In this document: positions 55,997-64,000 of the stretch, one piece after another
Layout: the number at the start of each line of letters is the position of its first letter
How positions within the stretch are numbered: the first letter of the stretch is position 1
DNA from: Martelella alba
GTDB taxonomy: Bacteria > Pseudomonadota > Gammaproteobacteria > Enterobacterales > Enterobacteriaceae
DNA length: 64,000 nt
Assembly: GCF_005217455.1 (NCBI RefSeq)
Contig: NZ_SZPQ01000003.1
Location: 1-64,000, forward strand
Reading direction: 5' to 3'
Notes under the pieces: generated by a model
Databases searched by the model: none
Seen by the model: the letters and a program-made list of their open reading frames with translations, nothing else
What the model was told of the DNA's origin: nothing
Program-made: the position numbers and the translations under genes

Positions 55997-57031
55997 TTGA
56001 GACGTCTAACCCTTGCGTTAGATGCAATGGGTGGTGATTTCGGTCCCGCCGTCACAGTGCCTGCCGCTTTGCAGGCACTGGCTTCTCATCCGCAGCTAGA
56101 ATTGCTGCTGGTCGGCGACCCCGCCGCGATCAATCCACTGTTAACCCGGACCGATGCCGCTCTGCGCGGACGCGCGACTGTCATCGGCGCAGAATTGGTC
56201 ATCGCCGGCGATGCCAAACCGTCAGCGGCCATCCGGGCCAGCCGCGGTACTTCCATGCGCGTTATGCTGGAGTTGATCAAGGCCGGACGGGCCCAGGCCT
56301 GCGTCAGCGCCGGCAACACCGGCGCGTTGATGGGGCTGGCGAAAATGCTTATCAAGCCCCTAGAAGGCATCCAGCGGCCGGCGTTGATGACCGTATTGCC
56401 GCATCGGCTGCGGGGCAAGACCGTCGTGCTGGATCTGGGCGCCAATGTGGAATGCAGCGGCGAGATGCTGGCGCAGTTCGCGGTGATGGGCGCGGTGGTG
56501 GCGGAGGATATCGTCGGCGCGGAAAACCCGCGGGTGGCCTTGCTTAATATCGGCGAGGAAGAAACCAAGGGGCTGGATTACATCCATCAGGCGGCGGCGA
56601 TCCTGCGCGGTATTCCGTCCATGAATTATATCGGATACCTTGAAGCCAACGAATTGCTCACCGGCAAGACCGAAGTGCTGGTTTGTGACGGGTTTGTCGG
56701 TAATGTCACATTAAAGACCATGGAAGGGGTGATAAGACTTTTTTTGTCTTTGCTCAAATCTTCTGGAGACGGCGGCGGACAAAGTTGGCTTATGCGGTTG
56801 GTGAAAAGCTGGATGAAAAAACGTCTCGCCCGCCAGTTCGGCCATCTCAATCCTGATCAATACAATGGCGCATGCCTATTAGGTCTTCGCGGTACGGTTA
56901 TCAAAAGCCACGGCGCGGCGAATCAGCGCGCGTTTACCGTCGCGATCGAACAGGCCATGCTTGCGGTGGAGCGGCAAATTCCCGAGCGAATCGCCGCACG
57001 CCTGGATGCGGTTTTACCCAAGAGTCACTAA
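55997..57031 (+). CDS. plsX: PlsX, phosphate acyltransferase
   Basis: PlsX makes acyl-phosphate from acyl-ACP for phosphatidic acid synthesis. The 344-residue protein has the typical start [12 protein letters not shown] and the conserved [25 protein letters not shown] and [14 protein letters not shown]. The start is TTG, as in E. coli. It is about 12 residues shorter than E. coli at the C-terminus. Confidence 0.96.
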   Translation: MRRLTLALDAMGGDFGPAVTVPAALQALASHPQLELLLVGDPAAINPLLTRTDAALRGRATVIGAELVIAGDAKPSAAIRASRGTSMRVMLELIKAGRAQACVSAGNTGALMGLAKMLIKPLEGIQRPALMTVLPHRLRGKTVVLDLGANVECSGEMLAQFAVMGAVVAEDIVGAENPRVALLNIGEEETKGLDYIHQAAAILRGIPSMNYIGYLEANELLTGKTEVLVCDGFVGNVTLKTMEGVIRLFLSLLKSSGDGGGQSWLMRLVKSWMKKRLARQFGHLNPDQYNGACLLGLRGTVIKSHGAANQRAFTVAIEQAMLAVERQIPERIAARLDAVLPKSH

Positions 57032-57037
57032 GCGTAC

Positions 57038-57991
57038 ATGTATACTAAGATTCTCGGCACCGGCAGTTATCTTCCGGCGCAAGTCAGGTCTAACCAGGAC
57101 CTGGAAAAAATGGTGGAGACTTCCGACGAATGGATCGTGACGCGAACCGGTATACGTGAACGCCGTATCGCCGCTGCGGATGAAACGGTATCGTCCATGG
57201 GCGTCGCCGCCGCGCGTCAGGCGCTGGCGATGGCCGATATTCCGGCTGATCGCGTCGGCCTGATTATCGTCGCCACGACATCCTCCAGCAACGCTTTCCC
57301 CAGTTCCGCCTGTGAGATACAGCTTGAGTTGGGCATCCGCGACACCATCGCTTTTGATATGGCGGCGGCTTGCGCGGGTTTCGCCTATGCTTTGGGCATG
57401 GCGGACCAATATGTCAAGGGCGGCGCGGTGGATTACGCGCTGGTGGTCGGCTCGGATACGCTGAGCCGGACGCTGAATCCCGATGACCGCGGCACCCTGA
57501 TACTCTTTGGCGACGGTGCCGGCGCCGTTGTGCTGGGGCGCAGCGAGCAACCCGGTATCCTCTCCACTCATCTGCATGCCGATGGCCGTTACGGACAGTT
57601 ATTGATATTGCCCTATCATAATCGCCTCGACCTGAACCAGCCGGCGTATCTGACCATGTCTGGCAATGAGGTTTTCAAGGTGGCGGTCACCGAGCTGGCG
57701 CATATCGTCGATGAAACCCTCAGCGCCAACCGACGGGATCGATCGGAACTGGACTGGTTGGTGCCCCATCAGGCGAACCTGCGCATTATCACGGCGACGG
57801 CGAAGCGGCTGAACATGAGCATGGACAAAGTGGTGGTGACGCTGGATCGGCACGGGAACACCTCGGCGGCGTCGGTGCCTCTGGCGTTGGACGAGGCGGT
57901 GCGTGACGGACGTATCAAGCGGGGCCAGCTTATCATGCTGGAGGCGTTCGGCGGCGGTTTCACCTGGGGCTCGGCGCTGATTTGCTATTGA
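57038..57991 (+). CDS. fabH: FabH, 3-oxoacyl-ACP synthase III
   Basis: The 317-residue enzyme condenses acetyl-CoA with malonyl-ACP to start fatty-acid synthesis. The catalytic triad is visible: Cys in [13 protein letters not shown], His in [11 protein letters not shown] and Asn in [10 protein letters not shown]. Length equals E. coli. It starts six bases after plsX. Confidence 0.97.
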   Translation: MYTKILGTGSYLPAQVRSNQDLEKMVETSDEWIVTRTGIRERRIAAADETVSSMGVAAARQALAMADIPADRVGLIIVATTSSSNAFPSSACEIQLELGIRDTIAFDMAAACAGFAYALGMADQYVKGGAVDYALVVGSDTLSRTLNPDDRGTLILFGDGAGAVVLGRSEQPGILSTHLHADGRYGQLLILPYHNRLDLNQPAYLTMSGNEVFKVAVTELAHIVDETLSANRRDRSELDWLVPHQANLRIITATAKRLNMSMDKVVVTLDRHGNTSAASVPLALDEAVRDGRIKRGQLIMLEAFGGGFTWGSALICY

Positions 57992-58080
57992 TCCGCGTCT
58001 GACGGATTGCGAGCCGCGGCGATGTTTTCACGCGCGACGATCACCGGCGCCGGGATGCCCGGCGAGCGGGGCGGGCAAAC

Positions 58081-58119
58081 GCTGCCAACAAAGATGCAAC
58101 GTGAAGTATGGCGAGTATA
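58081..58119. repeat. ERIC half-element upstream of fabD
   Basis: GCCAACAAAGATGCAACGTG and AAGTATGGCGAGTATA match the right half of the ERIC at 9759. It lies between fabH and fabD, ending 14 bases before the fabD ATG, and the fabD ribosome-binding site follows immediately. Confidence 0.8.
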
Positions 58120-58133
58120 ACAGGAATAATAAT

Positions 58134-59063
58134 ATGACTGTATTGGCAATGGTTTTTCCGGGGCAGGGATCGCAATCAGTCGGTATGCTGGCGGATCTGG
58201 CCGCGGCGTACCCTCTCGTCGAGGAAACCTTCGGCGAAGCTTCCGCCGCGCTGGGTTACGATTTATGGGCTTTGACGCAGCAAGGGCCGGCTGATGAGTT
58301 GAACAAAACCTGGCAAACCCAGCCGGCGCTGCTGGCCGCGTCGGTGGCGGTCTGGCGGGTATGGCGGCGTCAGGGCGGCCGGACGCCGGCTTGGCTGGCG
58401 GGTCATAGCCTGGGCGAATATTCAGCGCTGGTTTGTGCCGGCGTGCTGGATTTCGCCGAGGCGGCCAAACTGGTGGAACTGCGCGGCGAATTGATGCAGG
58501 AAGCGGTGCCTGCCGGCGTTGGCGCCATGTCGGCCATTATCGGCCTGGACAACGACGCCATCGCCAAGGCCTGCCGGGAAGCGGCCCAGGGGCAGGTGGT
58601 ATCGCCGGTGAATTTCAACTCGCCGGGGCAGGTGGTTATCGCCGGCCATAAAGAAGCGGTGGAGCGCGCCGGGGCGGCGTGCAAGGCGGCCGGCGCGAAA
58701 CGGGCGCTGCCGTTGCCGGTCAGCGTGCCTTCGCATTGCGCGCTGATGGAGCCCGCCGCCAGGAAGCTGGCGCAGGCGCTGGACAGCATCCGTTTCGCGG
58801 TTCCGGCGATACCGGTTATCAATAACGTCGACGTCAAAGCTGAAACGGAACCCGATGCGATCCGCGACGCGCTGGTCCGTCAGCTTTATCATCCGGTCCG
58901 TTGGACGGAAACCGTGCAATTCCTGGCGGAGCATGGCGCAAATACGCTGTTGGAAGTCGGTCCCGGCAAAGTTCTCACGGGGTTGACCAAACGCATAGTC
59001 GATACTTTAACCGGCGCGGCAGTCAATGACCCCGCCTCGCTGACGGCGGCGCTTGCCGATTGA
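58134..59063 (+). CDS. fabD: FabD, malonyl-CoA:ACP transacylase
   Basis: The 309-residue enzyme loads malonyl groups onto ACP. It starts MTVLAMVFPGQGSQSVGM, with the active Ser in LAGHSLGEYSALV, His in VPSHCALM and the C-terminal LLEVGPGKVL. ATG 58134 gives exactly the E. coli length. An apparent start 11 codons earlier lies inside the ERIC fragment. AACAGGAA provides the ribosome-binding site. Confidence 0.97.
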   Translation: MTVLAMVFPGQGSQSVGMLADLAAAYPLVEETFGEASAALGYDLWALTQQGPADELNKTWQTQPALLAASVAVWRVWRRQGGRTPAWLAGHSLGEYSALVCAGVLDFAEAAKLVELRGELMQEAVPAGVGAMSAIIGLDNDAIAKACREAAQGQVVSPVNFNSPGQVVIAGHKEAVERAGAACKAAGAKRALPLPVSVPSHCALMEPAARKLAQALDSIRFAVPAIPVINNVDVKAETEPDAIRDALVRQLYHPVRWTETVQFLAEHGANTLLEVGPGKVLTGLTKRIVDTLTGAAVNDPASLTAALAD

Positions 59064-59077
59064 CAATGGGGAATACA

Positions 59078-59812
59078 ATGAGTTTCGAAGGTAAAATCGC
59101 CCTGGTGACGGGGGCCAGCCGCGGAATCGGCCGCGCCATCGCTGACAAGCTGACGCAAGGCGGCGCCACGGTCATCGGTACCGCCACCAGCGAACAGGGC
59201 GCCGATGCCATTAGCGCTTATCTTGGGGAACGGGGCAAGGGGCTGCAACTGAATGTCTCCGATAGCGGGTCCATTGACCGGCTTTTGGAAAAAGTCCGCG
59301 CAGAATTTGGCGAAGTCGACATTTTGGTTAATAATGCCGGGATTACCCGGGATAATCTGCTCATGCGCATGAAAGATGAGGAATGGCAGGCTATCCTTGA
59401 TACTAATCTGACCTCGGTGTTCCGTATGTCCAAAGCGGTCATGCGGGCGATGATGAAAAAGCGCTATGGCAGAATCATCACCATCGGTTCCGTTGTCGGG
59501 GCGATGGGCAATGCCGGACAAACGAATTACGCCGCCGCCAAGGCCGGACTGATCGGTTTTAGCAAATCCCTGGCGCGCGAAGTGGCCTCGCGCGGCATCA
59601 CCGTCAATGTGGTGGCGCCGGGATTTATCGCGACGGACATGACCGAGGCGCTGACCGAGGAACACCGGGCGGACATTCTCTCCCGGATACCGGCCAACCG
59701 TCTCGGCGACCCCGGTGAAGTGGCCAGTGCTGTTGCTTTTTTCGCTTCCGACGAAGCGGCATACATTACCGGCGAAACGATACATGTCAATGGCGGCATG
59801 TATATGCTGTAA
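59078..59812 (+). CDS. fabG: FabG, 3-oxoacyl-ACP reductase
   Basis: The 244-residue short-chain dehydrogenase reduces 3-ketoacyl-ACP with NADPH. It has the cofactor motif GASRGIGRA, LVNNAGITRDNLL and the catalytic Ser and Tyr-x3-Lys (GSVVGAMGNAG...NYAAAKAG). ATG 59078 matches E. coli MNFEGKIAL and has TGGGGAA ahead. Confidence 0.97.
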   Translation: MSFEGKIALVTGASRGIGRAIADKLTQGGATVIGTATSEQGADAISAYLGERGKGLQLNVSDSGSIDRLLEKVRAEFGEVDILVNNAGITRDNLLMRMKDEEWQAILDTNLTSVFRMSKAVMRAMMKKRYGRIITIGSVVGAMGNAGQTNYAAAKAGLIGFSKSLAREVASRGITVNVVAPGFIATDMTEALTEEHRADILSRIPANRLGDPGEVASAVAFFASDEAAYITGETIHVNGGMYML

Positions 59813-59966
59813 AAAGCACGAAAATCATTTGCGTTATTTGTGGTAAAAACCGCAAAATAGCATAAAATCGTGGTTTGACCAGCCGGGATTTAGTTGCATC
59901 TTTTTCAACATTTTATACACTACGAAAACCATCGCGAAAGCGAGTTTTGATAGGAAATTTAAGAGT
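59813..59966 (+). promoter_or_regulatory. acpP promoter and leader
   Basis: The 150 bases before acpP closely resemble the E. coli acpP upstream sequence, including GGGATTTAGTTGCA, TTTTTCAACATTTTATACAC and the leader CGCGAAAGCGAGTTTTGATAGG. They hold the strong acpP promoter near TTTATACAC and a leader hairpin. Confidence 0.7.
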
Positions 59967-60203
59967 ATGAGCACTATCGAAGAAAGCGTTAAGGCAATCA
60001 TCGCCGAGCAACTGGGTGTTAAGAAGGAAGAAGTGACCAACAACGCTTCCTTCGTTGATGACCTCGGCGCTGACTCCCTCGACACTGTTGAGCTGGTAAT
60101 GGCGCTGGAAGAAGAATTCGACACTGAGATTCCGGACGAAGAAGCTGAGAAAATCACTACTGTTCAGGCAGCGATTGATTTTATTCAAGCCAGCCAACAG
60201 TAA
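59967..60203 (+). CDS. acpP: AcpP, acyl carrier protein
   Basis: The 78-residue acidic protein carries growing acyl chains on phosphopantetheine at the Ser of [12 protein letters not shown]. The sequence is almost identical to E. coli AcpP. TAAGAG lies before the ATG. Confidence 0.98.
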   Translation: MSTIEESVKAIIAEQLGVKKEEVTNNASFVDDLGADSLDTVELVMALEEEFDTEIPDEEAEKITTVQAAIDFIQASQQ

Positions 60204-60214
60204 GCGAACATCCC

Positions 60215-60244
60215 TAGGCGGTCACTCGACCGCCTAAGTTTTTT
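60215..60244 (+). terminator. Terminator after acpP
   Basis: TAGGCGGT-N6-ACCGCCTA followed by AG and six T residues, 11 bases after acpP. It lies 40 bases before fabF and would make acpP the main product of its strong promoter while allowing some readthrough. Confidence 0.85.
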
Positions 60245-60284
60245 GTCCCACAGTCTCATATTTATCCCTCCGTGGAGGACAAGC

Positions 60285-61526
60285 GTGTCTAAGCGTCGAG
60301 TAGTTGTGACCGGACTCGGCATGTTGTCTCCTGTTGGCAATACCGTAGAATCTACGTGGAGCGCGCTCCTTGCCGGACAGAGTGGCATTGGCCCGATCGA
60401 CCATTTTGATACTACTGCCTTTGCAACGCGATTTGCGGGCTTAGTAAAAGATTTTAACAGCGACGAATATCTCTCGCGCAAAGACGCGCGCAAGATGGAT
60501 ATTTTCATCCAGTATGGCATTGCCGCCGGGATACAGGCGCTGCGGGATTCCGGACTGGCCATTACCGAGGAAAACGCCGTGCGGGTCGGCGCCGCCATCG
60601 GCTCCGGTATTGGCGGACTGGGCCTAATTGAGGAAAACCACAGCGCGCTTATCAATGGCGGGCCGCGCAAAATCAGCCCCTTCTTCGTTCCCTCCACCAT
60701 CGTCAATATGATTGCCGGCCATCTGTCCATCATGTGCGGATTGCGCGGCCCCAGTATTTGCGTCGCCACCGCCTGTACCACCGGCGTCCATAACATTGGC
60801 CATGCCGCGCGGATTATCGCCTATGGCGATGCGGACGCCATGTTGGCCGGCGGGGCGGAAAAAGGCAGCACGCCGCTGGGCATCGGCGGTTTCGGCGCCG
60901 CGCGCGCATTGTCGACCCGCAATGACGATCCCACGGCCGCCAGCCGTCCATGGGATCGGGATCGCGACGGCTTTGTGCTGGGGGACGGCGCCGGGGTTAT
61001 GGTGTTGGAAGAATACGAGCATGCCAGGAAACGCGGCGCCAAAATATATGCGGAGCTGGTGGGTTTCGGCATGAGCAGCGATGCCTACCATATGACCGCG
61101 CCGCCGGAAAATGGCGCGGGCGCGGCGATGGCGATGGAAAACGCGCTGCGTGATGCGGGTATCGTTCCGGCCAGAATCGATTATATTAATGCGCATGGAA
61201 CGTCGACGCCGGTAGGCGATAAAGCGGAAACCTTTGCCGTGAAAGCGGTGTTTAAAGAGTACGCCCGCCAGGTCATGATCAGCTCCACCAAGTCGATGAC
61301 CGGCCACCTGCTGGGCGCGGCCGGCGCCATTGAAGCGATTTTCAGCGTTTTGGCCCTGCGCGATCAGGCTATTCCGCCCACCATCAATCTCGATAATCCC
61401 AGCGAGGATTGCGATTTGGATTACGTGCCTCATGAAGCCCGCCATGTTGCCGGTATGGAATACACATTGTGTAATTCCTTCGGTTTCGGCGGCACCAATG
61501 GTTCACTGGTGTTTCGCAGAATATAA
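60285..61526 (+). CDS. fabF: FabF, 3-oxoacyl-ACP synthase II
   Basis: The 413-residue condensing enzyme elongates acyl-ACP and helps thermal control of unsaturation. Catalytic Cys in [11 protein letters not shown], with His in [11 protein letters not shown] and [16 protein letters not shown] 60285 follows GGAGGA and gives the exact E. coli length and start ([11 protein letters not shown]). Confidence 0.97.
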   Translation: MSKRRVVVTGLGMLSPVGNTVESTWSALLAGQSGIGPIDHFDTTAFATRFAGLVKDFNSDEYLSRKDARKMDIFIQYGIAAGIQALRDSGLAITEENAVRVGAAIGSGIGGLGLIEENHSALINGGPRKISPFFVPSTIVNMIAGHLSIMCGLRGPSICVATACTTGVHNIGHAARIIAYGDADAMLAGGAEKGSTPLGIGGFGAARALSTRNDDPTAASRPWDRDRDGFVLGDGAGVMVLEEYEHARKRGAKIYAELVGFGMSSDAYHMTAPPENGAGAAMAMENALRDAGIVPARIDYINAHGTSTPVGDKAETFAVKAVFKEYARQVMISSTKSMTGHLLGAAGAIEAIFSVLALRDQAIPPTINLDNPSEDCDLDYVPHEARHVAGMEYTLCNSFGFGGTNGSLVFRRI

Positions 61527-61541
61527 ACCCACAAAGTGCCG

Positions 61542-61569
61542 AATGGCCCGTTAAACGGGCCATTTTTTT
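61542..61569 (+). terminator. Terminator of fabF
   Basis: AATGGCCCG-TTAAA-CGGGCCATT followed by T residues, 15 bases after the fabF stop codon; a textbook intrinsic terminator. Confidence 0.9.
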
Positions 61570-61602
61570 GTCCCGTTTCCGGCCGGAGCAGACAGGTGGC
61601 AT

Positions 61603-62403
61603 ATGTATTGGATAAACGGACAACCCCGGCGTCATTTGTCGCTAACCGATCGCGCCATCCACTATGGCGACGGCTTCTTCACTACCGCCCGGATCCGCGA
61701 CGGCGGTATCGATTTGCTGCCCTATCATCTCGACCGCCTGACGCAAGCCGGGGAGCGCCTGCTGTTTCCCGCCATCGACCGAGCGGAACTGGAGCGGGAA
61801 ATGCGCATCGTCGCGGAACACGCCGGCGAAGGCGTACTCAAAGTCATCATCAGCCGGGGCGCCGGCGGTCGTGGCTACGGACGGGAAGGCGTTTCGGCAC
61901 CGATACGCATTATGTCGCTCGGTGCCATGCCGGCGCATTATCCGTCATGGCGTGACAGGGGGGTTTGTCTTTGCCTCAGTCCGGTGAGGCTGGCTTGTAG
62001 TCCGCTGTTAGCCGGAATAAAGCATCTGAACCGGCTGGAGCAAGTGCTTGTCCGCGCGCATTTGTCGCAAACGGCGCAAGCCGATGACGCGGTGGTGCTG
62101 GATGCCCGGGGTTATGTGACGGAATGCAGCGCGGCCAATATTTTCTGGCGGCGCGGACGGGACGTCTACACGCCGACCTTGTCACAGGCTGGTGTAGCCG
62201 GGGTCATGCGGCGGCATATCATGGCAATGCTGGCCGATTCGGCTTTTACGTTGCGCCAGACGGATGCCTTGCCGGCAGTGTTGGCCGAAGCGGATGAGCT
62301 GGTGCTGTGCAACGCGTTAATGCCGGTATTACCCGCTAGCCGGTTTGCCGACCGTAGTTACACAGAGCGGACCTTGTTCGATTTTCTCAAACCGAATTGC
62401 TAA
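61603..62403 (+). CDS. pabC: PabC, aminodeoxychorismate lyase
   Basis: The 266-residue PLP enzyme releases pyruvate from aminodeoxychorismate to give p-aminobenzoate for folate. The PLP lysine lies in LAGIKHLNRLEQVL. The N-terminal INGQ...LTDRAIHYGDGFFTTARI and ECSAANIFW are class IV aminotransferase signatures. CAGGTGG lies before the ATG. It follows fabF as in E. coli. Confidence 0.95.
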   Translation: MYWINGQPRRHLSLTDRAIHYGDGFFTTARIRDGGIDLLPYHLDRLTQAGERLLFPAIDRAELEREMRIVAEHAGEGVLKVIISRGAGGRGYGREGVSAPIRIMSLGAMPAHYPSWRDRGVCLCLSPVRLACSPLLAGIKHLNRLEQVLVRAHLSQTAQADDAVVLDARGYVTECSAANIFWRRGRDVYTPTLSQAGVAGVMRRHIMAMLADSAFTLRQTDALPAVLAEADELVLCNALMPVLPASRFADRSYTERTLFDFLKPNC

Positions 62404-62415
62404 CAGAGTTTGTGC

Positions 62416-63438
62416 ATGAAAAAAAAGTTATCGCTTTTCATCGCCATTCCGGCGCTATTGATCGTTTTGGCGGCATATTGCCTGATACAGCTCAGGCACT
62501 TCGCCGCGGCGCCTTTGTCCATCAAGGAGGAAAAGATCTTCACCCTGCCTGCCGGCACCGGACGGGAAGGACTGATGGCCGCCCTGAGGCGACAGCATAT
62601 CGTGCGGCATGCCGGCTGGCTGCCCTGGTTATGGCAATTGGAGCCGGGGCTGGCTAAGTTCAAGGCGGGCACTTACCGGTTCACGCCGGGCATGACGGTA
62701 CGCCAGATGCTGGAGTTGCTGGTCAGCGGGCGCGAGGCGCAATTTGCCATCCGTTTCATTGAGGGGTCGACCCTGAAAGAGTGGCTGGCTATCCTGGCAA
62801 AAGCCCCTTATGTGAAACATACCCTGGCCGGTGTGCCGCCAGATGGTCTGGCGGCAAAATTAGGGCTGAATCCGACGCTGCCCCTTGAAGGGCGTTTTTA
62901 TCCAGATACCTATCTCTATACGGCGCAGACCGCCGATACCGCGATATTGAAGCGGGCATGGCAGCGCATGGATAAGACGCTGGATAATGTCTGGCGAACC
63001 AAAGCGGACGGTTTGCCCTACAAGACGCCGGACGATTTGCTTATCATGGCGTCTATCATCGAAAAAGAAACCGGCGTACCCGATGAGCGGGCCAAGGTGG
63101 CGTCGGTGTTCGTCAATCGCCTGCGGCTCGGGATGCGCTTGCAAACGGATCCCACCGTCATTTATGGTATGGGCGATCGTTACAAAGGTGTTATCAGCCG
63201 TCAGGATCTCGACGAGGCGACGCCCTTCAATACCTACCAGATCCACGGACTGCCGCCGACACCCATCGCCATGCCTGGGCTGGCCTCTTTGGAGGCCGCC
63301 GCCCATCCGGAAAAAACGACCTATCTTTATTTTGTGGCCGATGGCAAGGGCCGGCATGTGTTCAGCAGCAATTTAGCGAGTCATAATAAAGCCGTACAGC
63401 TTTATCGCGAAAGTATTAAGGAAACCCATGGACAGTAA
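62416..63438 (+). CDS. mltG: MltG (YceG), endolytic murein transglycosylase
   Basis: The 340-residue inner-membrane enzyme cleaves nascent glycan strands and sets their length. It has one N-terminal membrane span (about 5-24), a LysM-like region, and the catalytic YceG domain with Glu in [15 protein letters not shown] and [15 protein letters not shown]. Length equals E. coli. It overlaps tmk by 11 bases. Confidence 0.96.
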   Translation: MKKKLSLFIAIPALLIVLAAYCLIQLRHFAAAPLSIKEEKIFTLPAGTGREGLMAALRRQHIVRHAGWLPWLWQLEPGLAKFKAGTYRFTPGMTVRQMLELLVSGREAQFAIRFIEGSTLKEWLAILAKAPYVKHTLAGVPPDGLAAKLGLNPTLPLEGRFYPDTYLYTAQTADTAILKRAWQRMDKTLDNVWRTKADGLPYKTPDDLLIMASIIEKETGVPDERAKVASVFVNRLRLGMRLQTDPTVIYGMGDRYKGVISRQDLDEATPFNTYQIHGLPPTPIAMPGLASLEAAAHPEKTTYLYFVADGKGRHVFSSNLASHNKAVQLYRESIKETHGQ

Positions 63439-64000
63439 ATTCGTCGTCGTCGAGGGGCTGGAAGGCGCCGGCAAAACCACCGTCATTCAAACTGTCGTCG
63501 AGACGTTGCGACGCCACGGCGTGCAGGAGATTGTCATGACCCGTGAGCCGGGCGGAACACCGCTTGGGGAAGCATTGCGCCGGCTAATCAAAGAGGGCGT
63601 CGAAGGGGATGAAGTGACCGACAAAGCTGAATTGCTGATGCTGTATGCGGCCCGGGTCCAGTTGGTGGAAAATGTGATCAAGCCGGCGCTGGCGCGCGGC
63701 GCTTGGGTGGTGGGCGATCGACATGATTTGTCGTCTCAAGCCTATCAGGGCGGCGGTCGCGGCATTGACGCGCAGGTGTTGGCCACGCTGCGCGATTTGG
63801 CCTTGGGCGCGTTTCGCCCCGACCTGACGCTTTATTTGGATTTGCCGCCGGCACAAGGTTTACAGCGCGCCAGCGCCCGAGGTGGCCTGGATCGCATTGA
63901 GCGGCAATCCCTGGCTTTTTTTGAGCGTACCCGACAACGTTACCTTGAGCTGGCGGGACAGGACCCCGCCATTATCACGGTAGATGCCGGGCAAAACCAG
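63428..64000 (+). CDS. tmk: Tmk, thymidylate kinase (partial, cut by window end)
   Basis: The first 191 codons are present; E. coli Tmk has 213, so about 20 are missing. It phosphorylates dTMP to dTDP. The P-loop [20 protein letters not shown], the [16 protein letters not shown] segment and the LID-region Arg residues ([11 protein letters not shown]) are intact. It begins inside the mltG 3' end. Confidence 0.96.
   Translation, partial: MDSKFVVVEGLEGAGKTTVIQTVVETLRRHGVQEIVMTREPGGTPLGEALRRLIKEGVEGDEVTDKAELLMLYAARVQLVENVIKPALARGAWVVGDRHDLSSQAYQGGGRGIDAQVLATLRDLALGAFRPDLTLYLDLPPAQGLQRASARGGLDRIERQSLAFFERTRQRYLELAGQDPAIITVDAGQNQ

Noticed and set aside
58101-58133. An 11-codon N-terminal extension of fabD
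   Set aside because: It is encoded by the ERIC fragment; ATG 58134 gives the exact E. coli length.
1-64000. CRISPR arrays, prophage, insertion-sequence transposases
   Set aside because: No regularly spaced repeats, phage structural genes or transposase motifs were seen; the only mobile-type repeats are ERICs.

Overview
The window reads as the chromosome of a member of the Enterobacterales. Long blocks match the Escherichia coli gene order and protein sequences: yecF-uvrY-uvrC-pgsA-glyW-cysT-leuZ, opgGH-yceK-msyB-mdtG-lpxL-trhO-solA-bssS-dinI-pyrC, and rne-rluC-yceF-yceD-rpmF-plsX-fabHDG-acpP-fabF-pabC-mltG-tmk. The KdgM-type porin, a KdgR-like operator, the GlpM-family protein, at least seven ERIC elements or fragments, and decayed gene remnants suggest the Pectobacteriaceae/Bruguierivoracaceae side (Sodalis, Brenneria and relatives). 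That placement is an inference from gene content, not a computed phylogeny.

Region by region: 1-3.3 kb carries accessory genes (an exported protein, an AraC-type regulator, a 57-residue lipoprotein, a GlpM-family membrane protein). 3.4-7.9 kb is the conserved yecF-uvrY-uvrC-pgsA-tRNA block. 8.2-10.8 kb is accessory: a HigBA toxin-antitoxin pair with its operator, an ERIC, and a candidate small RNA. 10.8-22.1 kb is a sugar-uptake locus. 22.3-34.4 kb is a mosaic: a CGNR zinc-finger regulator, a GapC-type GAPDH, a decayed hydrolase, an FlxA-like protein with a flagellar promoter, a tiny membrane protein under tandem CRP sites, a Tat-exported carbonic anhydrase between ERICs, a LysR regulator, an L,D-transpeptidase, YedJ, a glycosidase and YmdB. 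34.7-49.3 kb is envelope and stress housekeeping. 49.6-64.0 kb is RNase E and the fatty-acid/phospholipid cluster, ending inside tmk.

The most interesting system is at 10.8-22.1 kb. A LevR-type regulator (HTH, sigma-54 AAA+ with GAFTGA, PRD and PTS EIIA-like domains) precedes EIIA, a GH88 unsaturated glucuronyl hydrolase, EIIB, EIIC, EIID, a 2-hydroxyacid dehydrogenase and a Cof-type HAD phosphatase. A KdgM-family porin and a divergent GH43 glycosidase follow. Canonical -24/-12 sigma-54 promoters (GG-N10-GC) lie before three units: EIIA, the porin and GH43. GTGTC/GACAC-type inverted motifs sit at activator distance upstream, and similar motifs lie in the regulator's own promoter beside CRP- and KdgR-like sites. 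The order EIIA-GH88-EIIB-EIIC-EIID is that of the streptococcal PTS for unsaturated glycosaminoglycan disaccharides. I infer a complete outer-membrane-to-cytoplasm route for an unsaturated uronic-acid oligosaccharide under one sigma-54 regulator.

Limits: no similarity search, folding or promoter scoring was run. Family calls come from motifs and remembered homologues, and starts were chosen from ribosome-binding sites and family lengths.
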